Assembly (NCBI RefSeq): GCF_932526225.1
Contig: NC_064034.1
Coordinates: forward strand, 19,652,927 to 19,716,926
DNA from: Nematostella vectensis
Lineage: Eukaryota; Cnidaria; Anthozoa; Actiniaria; Edwardsiidae
Reading direction: 5' to 3'
DNA: 64,000 bases
A program made the translations under genes and the position numbers. Each line of letters starts with the position of its first letter. Position 1 is the first letter of the stretch. Below, in pieces: positions 12,945 to 24,811 of the stretch. The notes below the pieces were generated by a model. It had not been told where the DNA came from and did not search any database. It worked only from the letters and a program-made list of their open reading frames with translations.

Positions 12945-13625
12945 TATGTAGAATACGATGAAGTCAAACCGTTTATTTTTCAGCCACGTTCGTCCGCCAT
13001 GATGGTCTGTGAGAGCGGGCTCAAAGTATGCCAGCGGTGATCTTATTTTCTCATGGGTTGTCTGTGTCTTTCAAGGACAAGAGGAACTGAGTGGCCACGG
13101 ATTATAGGACATGGTCTTACTCCAAAGTGATGTTTGTTGCTTGTGAGTGCCGAATAAACTACGTATGCCTACTTCAACTGGATATATTTGCCTTGGTTTC
13201 GCTCCTCAAGCGAGCTCTGTCACTACGCGCTTATGTTCTTTTAAACGGCGCGCCATATCACAGGTAGCCCAGGCAATGGTTTCGAAGCTTGTTCGTAGCT
13301 TGGAATCGGCTGTAATTCTTAGAGGTAAAACGAGTGGATTGAAGTCGCGATTTTTTGTGAAACATTGCCAATAAAATTGCCTTACAACTTAGAACATGCC
13401 TTGTTGTTGTCATATATATGTGTAATATACGATTTTGGGGGGTGTTTCTTAACGAATATATGGCTTATCGTATATTACACACAAATTAAGTGGTATTACC
13501 GCAACCCAGATAAATACAAAGGTTTAACACGTTTAACGCTTAAACAGAGTTTAAATGCTTGTTATACCGAAGCATCACACTTCTCGTGGTCTGTTTCTTT
13601 GAAGCACAGTGACACTTTATAACAC
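12945..13625. other. Upstream region of DDX31, no gene seen
   Basis: This is the 5' flank of DDX31 and should hold its promoter and any untranslated first exon. I see no TATA box at a convincing distance. Plus-strand open frames at 13147-13374 and 13365-13622 match no family I know, lack splice context and are probably chance. Confidence 0.5.
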
Positions 13626-13689
13626 CTTTGCCTCATTGCAATAAATTGAGCTCCCCTCGACTTGTCAGGAAACTGCTTTACCCTATCAT

Positions 13690-15310
13690 GGAAAGGGGTG
13701 TTTTCCTAACTTTGTATGCTGCTTTTGCTAATACGGCTAATACAATCGTGGATATGGTGAATAGCAAGGGGGAGGGGTGGTCCACCATACATAGCAGACA
13801 CATAGCACTGCAAGTACCATGGCCAAGGCATAGGGCTATGTTGCAAATGGTGGAAATGGTGAAAAGTAAGGGGGAGGGGTAGTCCACCATACATTAAGCA
13901 GACAATCAACACTGCAAGCACCATGGCCAAGACATAGGGCTATGTGGCAAATGGTGGATATGGTGAATAGCAAGGGGGAGGGGTGGTCAACCATACATAG
14001 CAGACACATAGCACTGCAAGTACCATGGCCAAGGCATAGGGCTATGTGGCAAATGGTGGATATGGTGCAAACGGTGGATATGGTAAAAAGTAAGGGGGAG
14101 GGGTGGTCCACTATACATACAGCAGACAGTCAACACTGCAAGTACCATGGCCAAGTCATAGGGCTATGTGGCAAATGGTGGATATGGTGAAAAGTAAAGG
14201 GGAGAGGTGGTCCACCGTACATAGCAGACAATCAACACTGCAAGTACCATGACCAAGGCATAGAGCTATGTGGCAAATGGTGGATATGGTGAAAAGCAAG
14301 GGGGAGGGGTGGTCCACCATACATATAGCAGACAGTTTACACTGCAAGTAGCATGGCCAAGGGATAGGAGTATGTGGCAAATGGTGGAAATGGTGAAAAG
14401 TAAGGGGGAGGGGTGGTCCACTATACATATAGCAGACAGTCAACACTGCAAGTACCATGGCCAAGTCATAGGGCTATGTGGCAAATGGTGGATATGGTGA
14501 AAAGTAAAGGGGAGAGGTGGTCCACCATACATAGCAGACAATCAACACTGCAAGTACCATGACCAAGGCATAGAGCTATGTGGCAAATGGTGGATATGGT
14601 GAAAAGCAAGGGGGAGGGGTGGTCCACCATACATATAGCAGACAGTTTACACTGCAAGTAGCATGGCCAAGGGATAGGAGTATGTGGCAAATGGTGGAAA
14701 TGGTGAAAAGTAAGGGGGAGGGGTGGTCCACTATACATATAGCAGACAGTCAACACTGCAAGTACCATGGCCAAGTCATAGGGCTATGTGGCAAATGGTG
14801 GATATGGTGAAAAGTAAAGGGGAGAGGTGGTCCACCGTACATAGCAGACAATCAACACTGCAAGTGCCATGACCAAGGCATAGAGCTATGTGGCAAATGG
14901 TGGATATGGTGAAAAGCAAGGGGGAGGGGTGGTCCACCATACATATAGCAGACAGTTTACACTGCAAGTAGCATGGCCAAGGGATAGGAGTATGTGGCAA
15001 ATGGTGGAAATGGTGAAAAGTAAGGGGGAGGGGTGGTCCACTATACATATAGCAGACAGTCAACACTGCAAGTACCATGGCCAAGTCATAGGGCTATGTG
15101 GCAAATGGTGGATATGGTGAAAAGTATGGGGGAGGGGTGGTCCACCATACATAGCAGACACATAGCACTGCAAGTACTATGGCCAAGACATAGGGCTATG
15201 TGGCAAATGGTGGATTTGGTGAAAAGTAAGGGGGAGGGATGGTCCCCCATACATATAGCAGACAGTTTACACCGCAAGTACCATGGCCAAGGAATAGGGC
15301 TTTTTGGCAA
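13690..15310. repeat. Approximately 103-bp satellite with 310-bp higher-order repeat
   Basis: Tandem units contain GGTGGATATGGTGAAAAGTA, AGGGGGAGGGGTGGTCCACC, CATAGCAGAC, CACTGCAAGTACCATGGCCA and AGGGCTATGTGGCAAAT. Single units are about 100-105 bp. From about 14156 to 15084 three near-identical blocks of 310 bp follow each other, each of three diverged units, which is a true higher-order repeat. A 102-codon minus-strand frame recurs three times exactly 310 bp apart because of this periodicity; it is not a gene. The last unit joins directly to a different repeat family at about 15310. Confidence 0.95.
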
Positions 15311-16505
15311 ATGGATGCCCAATGATACCAATCAAAATGCTTCGTTTTGGCAAATGTGGCATCGCCCACTGGTTCCGTCTCGCGCGGAGCTCCATAGGTA
15401 TAGAAATATGGTAAGCTATGCGACTCGGTTTTGTGGTCATCGCGCGGTTACCCTTTTTACTTTCTTATTATTGAAATAATAATAATGCCACAATGTAATA
15501 TTTGTAAGAAAATTAGACATTTCAAGGGACAGTTATTCCTCATATATAAACTTTTTATTTACCATGAGCATTTTACAGTATTGAGTTAATGCTCGTAGCT
15601 AATTATAATTTTAATTAACTACAGCATGCCCAATGTTACCAATAAAAAGGCTTCGTTTTGGCAAGTACGGCATCGCCCACTGGTTCCGTCTCGTAGGCCT
15701 TCGGCCTACTTGACTGCTGCACAGACTGCTTTTTATATTCTAGTTATGGAAATAATAATAATGCCATAATGTAATATTTGTAACAAAATTTAACATTTCA
15801 AGGGACAGTTATTCCTCATATGTAACCTTTTTTTTACCATGAGCATTTACAGTATTTAGTTAATGCTCCCAGCTTATATTTATAATAAACTACAGAATGC
15901 CCAATGATACCAATCAAAAGGCTTCATTTTGGCAAGTATGGCATCGCCCACTGGTTCCGTCTCGTCGGCCTTCGGCCCACTCGACTGCAGCGCAGTCTGC
16001 TTTTTATAGTCTCAAATGGAAATGATAATAATGATACAAGGTAACATTTATGAGAAAATTAAACATTTGACAGGGATAAGATATTTCCTTTATATTTACC
16101 ATGAGGTTATACAGTATTGAGTAAATGTTCTCAGCTAATAATTCTATCTAATGTCTCTAATAGACTTTTTATGTTTAACCACACTGACCACTGCTACAGG
16201 TTTTTGGGCTTACATTAGTCATGGCCATTTCCTGATAACAATGGAGCTATACCTTTTATTGCATTTGCACTATTAGTCATAGTCCAATTTCTTGCTTGGA
16301 GTGCTAGACACAGTAATCCGTAGGGCCCTGTAGGTCTGTAGAATAACGATACAAACTTATACTTATATTTTCTAAACTCAACTGGAATAGAGACATTCAT
16401 TTTGGAGTAATCTGTTACAGCTAGCAATTTTCGATTAAATACGGCACACCAACTTATACCGATCAAAAGGCTTCGTTTTTGCAAGTATGGCATCGCCACT
16501 GGTTT
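15310..16505. repeat. Approximately 290-bp dispersed repeat, four copies
   Basis: Four copies begin at about 15313, 15625, 15897 and 16440 (the last is partial). Each starts with CAATGATACCAATCAAAA or a close variant, then GGCTTCGTTTTGGCAAG, GGCATCGCCCACTGGTTCC and GTCTCG, followed by an A/T-rich second half with AATAATAATGCCA and AAGGGACAGTTATTCCTCAT. Copies 2 and 3 carry a short hairpin with stem TAGGCC / GGCCTA or its variant around a TTC loop. No coding sequence is seen. Whether this is a satellite or a tail-to-head cluster of a short interspersed element cannot be told from here. Confidence 0.8.
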
Positions 16506-16509
16506 CATC

Positions 16510-17100
16510 TTTCCAAAAGACTTGAATTTCTATCCCCCGAGGCAAGAGATGCTGTAGGTATTTGTAAGTATCCTAAGCCACATCCCAGGAACTCCCAACA
16601 CTCCATTACTTAAAACTAGCAAAAATTAGAGGCCTATGCTAGCGAGGAAGAGAACATGCAAACAAGATGAAAATGTAGCTTAATTATGCTATTTTTGCAT
16701 ATAAAAACTTTCCCCCCTAGATCTATTGCCACTGTTTCAACGAGAACTTTATTTTACCTGGTGCTCTTCCGATGTCGTCAACTTCTGATTTTAGAAATTA
16801 TCCAATTGTTTCAGTAAACTTTCAGGCGTAACTTTCTTCTGGTCGATTTTCTCAGCCTGGTCGTACGATGATTTGGGGACCCGGCGGTCTTACCGCTGAT
16901 TAATTGTTTGCGGCCGAAGTCTTCAAACCTAGGATTCATCTCCTACGCATACATTCTGGCCTCTGCCACACATAATGTGTTTGGGCTAAGAAACTGCTAT
17001 GTAGAAGTAGGTGGCCCTGGGATAAATTAAAAGCAACATTTAAAAATTTTAAATCTAAATGAGTTTTTCACATGAAAAAGCGTCTATAAGGATTTACGTA
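16510..17100. other. Repeat-flanked gap, nothing recognised
   Basis: Between two repeat families. I see no exon-like open frame with splice sites, no RNA gene and no repeat structure here. Confidence 0.4.
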
Positions 17101-17149
17101 TTTCTCGCTGGTGTATGCAAGTTTCAATGTAAATAAAAATACAAAAGCC

Positions 17150-18330
17150 CTTGCTTTTGGAAACCGAAAACATTATTTTCGGTTTCCGTCATTTCGGTTA
17201 TTTCCGCCTTTTGTTCCCCTTGACCTATCAGTATTTCCTAGTTTACTGTTCTACGCAGAGCACCTATACAGGGACAGTGAAATGCTCGGCGTGTTTTGCC
17301 GGCCGAAGGAAGTATCTGAGTAACTGAGTAACCGTAGGAGCTGAGGTGGCCAGTTGTCTCCTGGAATAGAGTTAGCAACATTAACGAACTTGTTTGACAC
17401 TTTTTAACCCGAATAAGTCTAATAGAATTGACGGACTTCTCGCTGATAAGCTTATACACCATGAATGTGAAAAACACTAGAACACTTGCGAACAAAAATG
17501 TTTTTAAAAAGTATTTGAATACTTAGGACTAGGGTTTCCGCCATTTAGGTAGTTTCCGCCGTTTTGTTGGCCGCGACTTATTAGTATTTCCTAGTTATTG
17601 TTCTAGGCACGTTTACGAGCCGTCACACCTATACCGGGAAATATTTATTATCCAAACTATCCTGTTACCATTATTGCCTTATTAGAAGAGCCTTCTTTTT
17701 CTTTTTTTCTACCAAACTACGATTTCCATTAGTACATAAAGACGGTTTGAAAAAAAATAATAAAAACTAAGCAGCGCATTAATATGTTATATGTTGTGTC
17801 GTTTGAATCGCGAAACAGCATGATTGAAAAGGACATTCTTAAAAAACGAGGCAACACAACAATATCATTTTCACTTGTCATTTCAAAAATTTTCACATAG
17901 AAGGTTTGAACAAAATGACATTCTTAAAAACGAGGTAAAACATCAGTATTATTTGTTGTTGTTTTGTTCGCACGTCGAAACAGCACGATTGAAATAGGTT
18001 GTTTCCGCCTTTTTGTTCGCCGTGGCTTTTTAGTATTACCTTTCAAACCTTTATACTGTTCCAGGCACTTTTACAAGCTATCACACCTAGACAACTGACA
18101 AAAAAGTGACTGCTTGGGTTATCATTAACTTTACGATTTTCCTAGCGCATATAGACAGTGTATAGACGGTTTGAAGAAAAAGGCATTCTTAGAAAAACGA
18201 GGCAACGCTTGCATCAATAATATTTGTGGTTGTGAATTTCGCATCTCGAAACAGCACGGTTGAAAAGGGCATCCGTTAAAAGAACGAGGCACACAGCAAT
18301 ATCATAATCTTCTCGGAGACCTAGCTACCT
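17150..18330. repeat. Degenerate approximately 400-bp tandem repeat
   Basis: The phrase TTTCCGCC, then TTTTGTT(C/G), TATTAGTATTTCCTAGTT, TTCTA(C/G)GCA and CACACCTATAC recurs at about 17190, 17540 and 18000. It is followed each time by a segment with AAACGAGGCAACAC or a close variant and an ATATCAT stretch. Copies are strongly diverged. No gene recognised. Confidence 0.65.
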
Positions 18331-18559
18331 ATGCTTCCAAAGGAATTTACCGTTTAGTAAGTTGCATGGGACTCAATGGGCTTAATTTATAAGATAAATC
18401 ATTTGAGTGGGAAGATATAACACAGTTTGTCTTGAAGGCGATATCATAAAATTCCATATTGATATTTTAGAAAATTAACAGGATATTAATTGAGAAGCAT
18501 GCTTCGGTTGACATTCTAAGGTGAGAACTTCTAACGAAATCCACCATTTGTCATAGGTA

Positions 18560-19060
18560 CTTAGAGTGCCGAGTATCTGCTAAAGATGGGGGACCACATT
18601 TCCCTCTTACTTTTCACCATTTCCACCATTTGCGACATAGCCCTATACCTTGGTCATGATACTTGCAGTGTTGACTGTCTGCTATGTTTGGTGGACCACC
18701 CCTTCCACTTACATTTCACCATATCCACCATTTCCACTATTTGCCACATAGCCCTATGCCTTGGCCATGGTACTTGCAGTGTTGACTGTCTGCTATGTAT
18801 GATGGACCACCCCTTCCCCTTACTTTTCACCATATCCACCATTTGCCACATAGCCCTATGCCTTGGCCATGGTACTTGCAGTGATGACTGTCTGCTATGT
18901 ATGATGGACCACCTCACCCCACCCCCTCACTTTTTACCATATCCACCATATGTCACATAGCCCTATCCCTTGATCGTGGTAGTTGCAGTGTTGACTGCCT
19001 GCTATATGTATGGTGGACCACCCTTCCCTCTTACTTTTCATAACGGTTGCCATAGCTTTG
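18560..19060. repeat. Inverted copy of the 13.7-15.3 kb satellite
   Basis: Four to five units of the satellite at 13690-15310 appear here in the opposite orientation, recognisable by TGGCCATGGTACTTGCAGTG, TTGACTGTCTGCTATGTATG, TGGTGGACCACCCC and TTTTCACCATATCCACCATT. The two blocks form an inverted pair about 3.3 kb apart, flanking the repeat families in between. Units here are more diverged than in the main array. A 124-codon plus-strand frame over them is repeat-derived. Confidence 0.93.
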
Positions 19061-20200
19061 TCCCTTAGCCCAGATACTTGCAGTGCTAAATGACTTTTAT
19101 GTATTGATCTCCGTGCTATCAGATACTTGCAGTGCTAGAAAAACTGTAATGTTATTGATTTATAGGACCATCCCTCCCCCTGAAAGCCGCATCCTACTGC
19201 ATTATATTACCATTTGGCCATTTGCCACTAGCGCTTGACAAACGGCCATTCCAAATGACAAATGGCCAATGTGAGACAGTGTTGGACAGTATTGTTTTAA
19301 GTTTGTGCAAAGTTAACTGTTATGGTTTGTGGCCTTGCAAGGTCTGTTAGTTCTCTTTTTTGGAGCAAGGGTTAATTAACGGATGCCATTTCGCGGTGTC
19401 AACTGAGCGAGAGTTGGACTGGGAACAAGTTTTTCTAGACTACCTGTTCCGATTCTTTTTCACCAACCCCCCCCCCCCCCCAAAATATATATATATATAT
19501 ATATATGTTTATATATAATAAACAATGCTAAAATGCAAAAGCGAGCTCACTTTTACATCTAAATAAGAGATGGCTGGTTTAACCTTTTTAGTCCACAAAA
19601 CACAAATTAAACCTAGAATTGCTTTTTTGCATTCCGATTTTGCTATCTCTTAGGGTATTAAAATTCGACCAATTTGCTATTCTGAGGGGGTGTTTAACGT
19701 TTTTTCATTCCTATTAATGCGCAGGTGCCTCTGGTACTTGTATATTGAAAAGTTCTCTAGATAGCAGTGTTGGGGCCGAAATCTCTTGGCATTACAAGTT
19801 TATTAGAAAACCAATTCTCAACAAAGAGGAATAAGAACCGTCATTTGTAGTACTCTTCCTGCACTTAGAGATCACGTGACTTTTGGGCGGGAAACTCGTG
19901 CACGCTACAGCTTCTGGAGGCAAAATAACAACAACAAAATAGCATCCTATTGAGCACTTACGAATCAGCTAAAATATTCATTTTTTCGTCTCTCTCTGGC
20001 ATGACGTCCGAGGCCATAATTTGGGGTTAGTTGCCACTCAAAAAGTCACGTTATTTCTTAGTGCAAGTATGTTGACCTAAGAACCTTTCAAGGACTGAAG
20101 ACATCAGCCATCCAATACATCAATTTCCCACTGTGAATTGATGAGTACTTAGTAGCTTTAGGCATCTAATTAGAAACAGTTCAAACAACTAAGAGATGGC
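19060..20200. other. Intergenic DNA with poly-C and (AT)n microsatellite
   Basis: No gene seen. A run of about 14 C at 19470-19483 is followed by (AT)n to about 19506. Around 19210-19270 an inverted pair built on AAATGGCC occurs. The 3' end of FBXO7 mRNA must lie in this stretch, below 20201. Confidence 0.6.
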
Positions 20201-23200
20201 TCAGAAGAATGGACCTGGTGGGTTCCCACCAAACGGTCCTCTTCCCCTTCCTCTCCCTGGACCGCGAGGATGTCGCCCTGGAAAAAGGTCCATTTCTGGG
20301 ACAGGTCCAAAAGGGTCAAACCGAGGGTGCATCCCTGGGCCTGGGGCGTGGCCAGGCTGATGGAATCCTCCAGGCATAAAGGGCAGGTTTGGGTAGACAT
20401 CACTTCTACCGCCTAGAGAAAACAAGAGTACATCAGTGTCCTGAACTTGCCTGGTCATACCAATATTTCCTGGTCATACCAATAATTCCTGGTGGACCCT
20501 CAGGAAACATGCTCGCAGGGCTACGCCCAGTTATCCATTCAGGGGACATATATAATGGTGGGTAAATTCTTGTAACCCTCTTTTCTTTATAAATCCGTAC
20601 GTATTCCTAGAGAAAAAAAAAGATGTGTTCAGGTTTGTCATCTGATCCATATACAGGTAATCTTAGAAAATACTGACCACTTTCCAGTTTGTAACATGAT
20701 TTCTGTGAGATGTCCCTGTATACAAATAGATTTATGTAAGTATACTTTATATATATCAATAAAAGCACCCCTGATAAAACTGCACTCCTAAAACAACTCA
20801 CCAAAGTCTCTGAAACAAAGGTGATGCCATAGTGTGTTATCATTTGTAATGGAGTTGAGCTCTCGACACAAGCTTGACATGGCTAGGATACTCCTTACAG
20901 GCAGCAAACTGAGTACCATTATCTGAGGGTTACACAAAAAAAGCACACTGAGAACATTTATCTTAGGGTTTATAATCAACACAACAAACTAAGTACCATT
21001 ATCTGAAGGGTTACACAACAAAGCAAACTATGAACCATTATCTGAATGTTATATGGTATAAAACATATACTATCAAATCCTTGTTTGCTTATCAGAAAAA
21101 AGATTATGGCATAGAAAAAAACAGATACTATCAAAGCCTTATTCCTTGAACTGTGCATCTTTTTGATTATAATATAAAATATAATGGTATAAAAACATTA
21201 CTATCAAAGTCTTATTCATTGAACTTTGCATCTAACATATTGACCCCTTGCTGGAAATGAGGGCCAAACTATTTACCTTGACTTCTGAAGGAATTGCCAT
21301 AAAGCCATATAGCTCAGGAAGATCTAGTTCTGATTATGAGAAAAACAAAAATATATAATTTTATACTTTTCATCTTAACTTAATTTTATCCAGAAATATT
21401 CCATTCTTACCATGTCTCATGGAAGACAGTAAAGGATAGACTACATGATCTTTCACCATCCTTGAGAGGCGAGCCAGATTATGAAAAACATCTACTGCAC
21501 CTAAATACCAATTGTTTGCATAATTAATAATGAAAAATATTGAATAATGATTAATAGTTAATAAAGTGGATTTCAATGCCAGCCATTAATACATAGGACA
21601 TCATCTCTATTAATCAATTGATACCATAATGTCATTTTGCGTTTCTTTGCCATATTGTTATAATGAAGAATTTAACTGATGAAAGGTAACTTCTAAAAGG
21701 TGCTAAAACACTCTTACCCTTTCTTTTGAGATCCACATTCCCTCTAACATATTCTGCTGCAGGAATATGGCATTTGTGTATTTCACTTCCTTCAGTCACA
21801 CCTTAAACAAACAAACATTTCAGTGCAGTAAACATAGCTATAACAAAAGAGAAAACTACAGAGGCCAATGATACCACCCTTAGACTCCCTGTAGAATGAC
21901 AGGCAAAGAGCTCAACTATAGAACAGCTAGTAGATTGGTAGACTTGCCATGTGCTAGTACAAATGGCCCGAGAGATGCCATACTATAGAGCAGCTAGTAG
22001 ATTGGTAGACTTACCATGTGCTAGTACAAATGGCTCAAGAGATGCCATACTATAGAGCAGCTAGTAGATTGGTAGACTTGCCATGTGCTAGTACAAATGG
22101 TCCAAGAGATCCATACTATAGAGCAGCTAGTAGATTGGTAGACTTACCATGTGCTAGTACAAATGGCCCAAGAGATACCATACTATAGAGCAGCTAGTAG
22201 ATTGGTAGACTTACCATGTGCTAGTACAAATGGCCCAAGAGATACCATACTATAGAGCAGCTAGTAGATTGGTAGACTTGCCATGTGCTAGTACAAATGG
22301 CCCAAGAGATGCCATACTATAGAGCAGCTAGTAGATTGGTAGACTTACCATTTGCTAGTACAAATGGCCCAAGAGATACCATACTATATAGCAGCTAGTA
22401 GATTGGTATACTTACCATGTGCTAGTACAAATGGCCCAAGAGATGCCATACTATAGAGCAGCTAGTAGATTGGTAGACTTGCCATGTGCTAGTACAAATG
22501 GCCCAAGAGATGCCATACTATAGAGCAGCTAGTAGATTGGTAGACTTGCCATGTGCTAGTACAAATGGCCCAAGAGATGCCATACTATAGAGCAGCTAGT
22601 AGATTGGTAGACTTACCATTTGCTAGTACAAATGGCCCAAGAGATACCATACTATATAGCAGCTAGTAGATTGGTATACTTACCATGTGCTAGTACAAAT
22701 GGCCCAAGAGATGCCATACTATAGAGCAGCTAGTAGATTGGTAGACTTGCCATGTGCTAGTACAAATGGCCCAAGAGATGCCATACTATAGAGCAGCTAG
22801 TAGATTGGTAGACTTACCATGTGCTAGTACAAATGGCCCAAGAGATGCACATACTATAGAGCAGCTAGTAGATTGGTAGACTTGCCATGTGCTAGTACAA
22901 ATGGCCCAAGAGATGCCATACTATGGAGCAGCTAGTAGATTGGTAGACTTACCATGTGCTAGTACAAATGGCCCAAGAGATACCATACTATAGAGCAGCT
23001 AGTAGATTGGTATACTTACCATGTGCTAGTACAAATGGCCCAAGAGATGCCATACTATAGAGCAGCTAGTAGATTGGTAGACTTACCATGTGCTAGTACA
23101 AATGGCCCAAGAGATGCCATACTATAGAGCAGCTAGTAGATTGGTAGACTTACCATGTGCTAGTACAAATGGCCCAAGAGATACCATACTATAGAGCAGC

Positions 23201-24811
23201 TAGTAGATTGGTATACTTACCATGTGCTAGTACAAATGGCCCAAGAGATGCCATACTATATAGCAGCTAGTAGATTGGTAGACTTGCCATGTGCTAGTAC
23301 AAATGGCCCAAGAGATGCCATACTATATAGCAGCTAGTAGATTGGTAGACTTACCATGTGCTAGTACAAATGGCCCAAGAGATACCATACTATAGAGCAG
23401 CTAGTAGATTGGTATACTTACCATTTGCTAGTACAAATGGCCCAAGAGATGCCATACTATAGAGCAGCTAGTAGATTGGTAGACTTACCATGTGCTAGTA
23501 CAAATGGCCCAAGAGATGCCATACTATAGAGCAGCTAGTAGATTGGTAGACTTACCATGTGCTAGTACAAATGGCCCAAGAGATGCGCATACTATATAGC
23601 AGCTAGTCCCAGGGCACGCTGGGTGAATATACTGGAACTCCATCCCTCGCTTTGTCTTCCATCCACTCCCAATGAAGAGAGGCTGGTCTCTAAACTCACT
23701 TTTATCTGATTTGGATCCTTCATCATCCTGTTGATTATGTCAAGTAGCCAAATGCTTAGAGCACATCTTCTAGACAAGGAGATAAATCATGCATCCAAAG
23801 CCTTACTCTAAGTAGTTTACTGAGGAGGTGTACTAGGACTCTACCGGAGGTGACCCCTGTGGTTGACAAAAAGTGGGTCATTTCTTGTTGAAGAATTGTC
23901 AAATACCATCCCTTTTTGTACAATACCTATGATTTTGCACACCCCTCCCCCCCCAGCAAACCCTGTAGAGCACAGACCACATACCTGTACCTTCTTAGTA
24001 ACTGGATTGAAGCAAGTCTCTAACATCAAAACATGTACAGCAACGCAAACAGCCTCATGAAGAGTTGAAACATCAGCTTGATTGTAAGTCTTTTCTAATA
24101 AATAGGAAATCCCATCTTGTAGCCGCAAGACTCTTGGTTGCATCACGTTTACCGCACAGCCTGATCCTGATCCTCCTGAAGAGCTCTCTTCTGGTGCAGA
24201 GCTACCAGCCTCGGACTCGTCAATCTTATCACTTATTTTTATGTGTTTTACAGTTACTTCCTGGGCTGACAAGGCAGAAAGACTTTGCTGGCTCTCAGTT
24301 CGGATTCTTTTATCAGTTGATTTACCAGAACACCTTTCATCCTCTCTTTCCATTGCTCCAGAATCAGTGGAAGTTGATGGTGATGTTGTATCAACTGCTT
24401 GTGGCCCAGAGACTTGGGCTACCTGTACTGCAGGGCTTGCAGAAGTACACTCTACACCACGACACATGACCACGTGAATCAAGTCACCACTGACAATTCC
24501 CAGTTCAGATAGATTCAAATACTTATCCTCCGTCAAGGGGGAGGTCCCATTGAGAGAGAGGAAGTAGTTGCCATTTCTAAAAGGAAATCAATAAAAGGAT
24601 ACTACTATTTCATAGTTAGCACACTACCTGAAGCATAAACAAGTACATGATCCAGTGTAAGGAGCTTTTTATATAAATTTGGCATGTTTACAACTTACTG
24701 GAGCGATAACAAATTTGACACGGAGTCTTCAACTTCTTGCGCCGTCACGTCATCTAAGCCTGGGAAATCTAACAACTCTCTACGACTACCGAAACGAATC
24801 CTAAGCTTCAT
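20201..24811 (-). CDS. FBXO7: FBXO7, F-box protein with Ubl domain (10 exons)
   Basis: Predicted substrate-recognition subunit of an SCF ubiquitin ligase, also known in this family as a proteasome-regulator binding and mitophagy factor. Exons in coding order: 24699-24811, 23985-24576, 23556-23727, 21718-21801, 21411-21500, 21277-21329, 20802-20922, 20678-20715, 20480-20606, 20201-20412; total 1602 nt, 533 aa (human about 522). Seen: an N-terminal ubiquitin-like domain (aa 1-80, with LSELGIVSGDLIHVV), a Ser-rich linker, the FP-domain region (WKTKRGMEFQYIHPACPG; LARLSRMVKDHVVYPLL), an F-box (PELYGFMAIPSEVK, LLPVRSILAMSSLCRELN, NTLWHHLCFRDF, about aa 355-408) and a Pro/Gly/Arg-rich tail with RFDPFGPVPEMDLFPG and a final RGRGPFGGNPPGPFF, as in FBXO7. 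It is divergent from NSF. Introns 3, 7 and 9 start with or contain tandem copies of the adjoining splice junctions. The symbol is certain at family level. Confidence 0.95.
20461..20500 (-). repeat. Tandem splice donors of FBXO7 exon 9 (19-bp repeat)
   Basis: On the minus strand the exon end ATTATTG followed by GTATGACCAGG is repeated 19 bp further as ATATTGGTATGACCAGG. The first donor (exon end 20480) keeps frame with the last exon and gives the conserved PPGIIGG. Use of the second would add 19 nt and break the frame. Confidence 0.8.
20905..21060 (-). repeat. Fourfold repeat of the FBXO7 exon 7 acceptor
   Basis: The true acceptor (boundary 20922/20923) and the first 15-18 bases of exon 7 (ATAATGGTACTCAGTTTG) recur upstream in the intron with boundaries near 20961, 21002 and 21041, spaced 39-41 bp. 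The copy at 21002 is almost perfect, CCCTTCAG then ATAATGGTACTTAGTTTG. The copies are intronic in the gene model. Confidence 0.85.
21885..23611 (-). repeat. 67-bp minisatellite carrying FBXO7 exon 3 end and donor
   Basis: About 26 tandem 67-bp units. On the minus strand each unit holds CTCTTGGGCCATTTGTACTA then GCACATG, which is the coding end of FBXO7 exon 3 (residues SLGPFVLAHG), followed by the donor GTAAGTCTACC. The unit next to the exon is the functional one: the exon runs to 23556 and joins exon 4 in frame. Some units have GGTAAG, others GGCAAG at the donor position. 67 is not a multiple of three and units contain an in-frame TAG after read-through, so only the first donor gives a full protein. 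Details are in the findings. Confidence 0.95.

Noticed and set aside
14156-15084. Three identical 102-codon frames 310 bp apart
   Set aside because: They reflect the higher-order satellite period, not a gene family.
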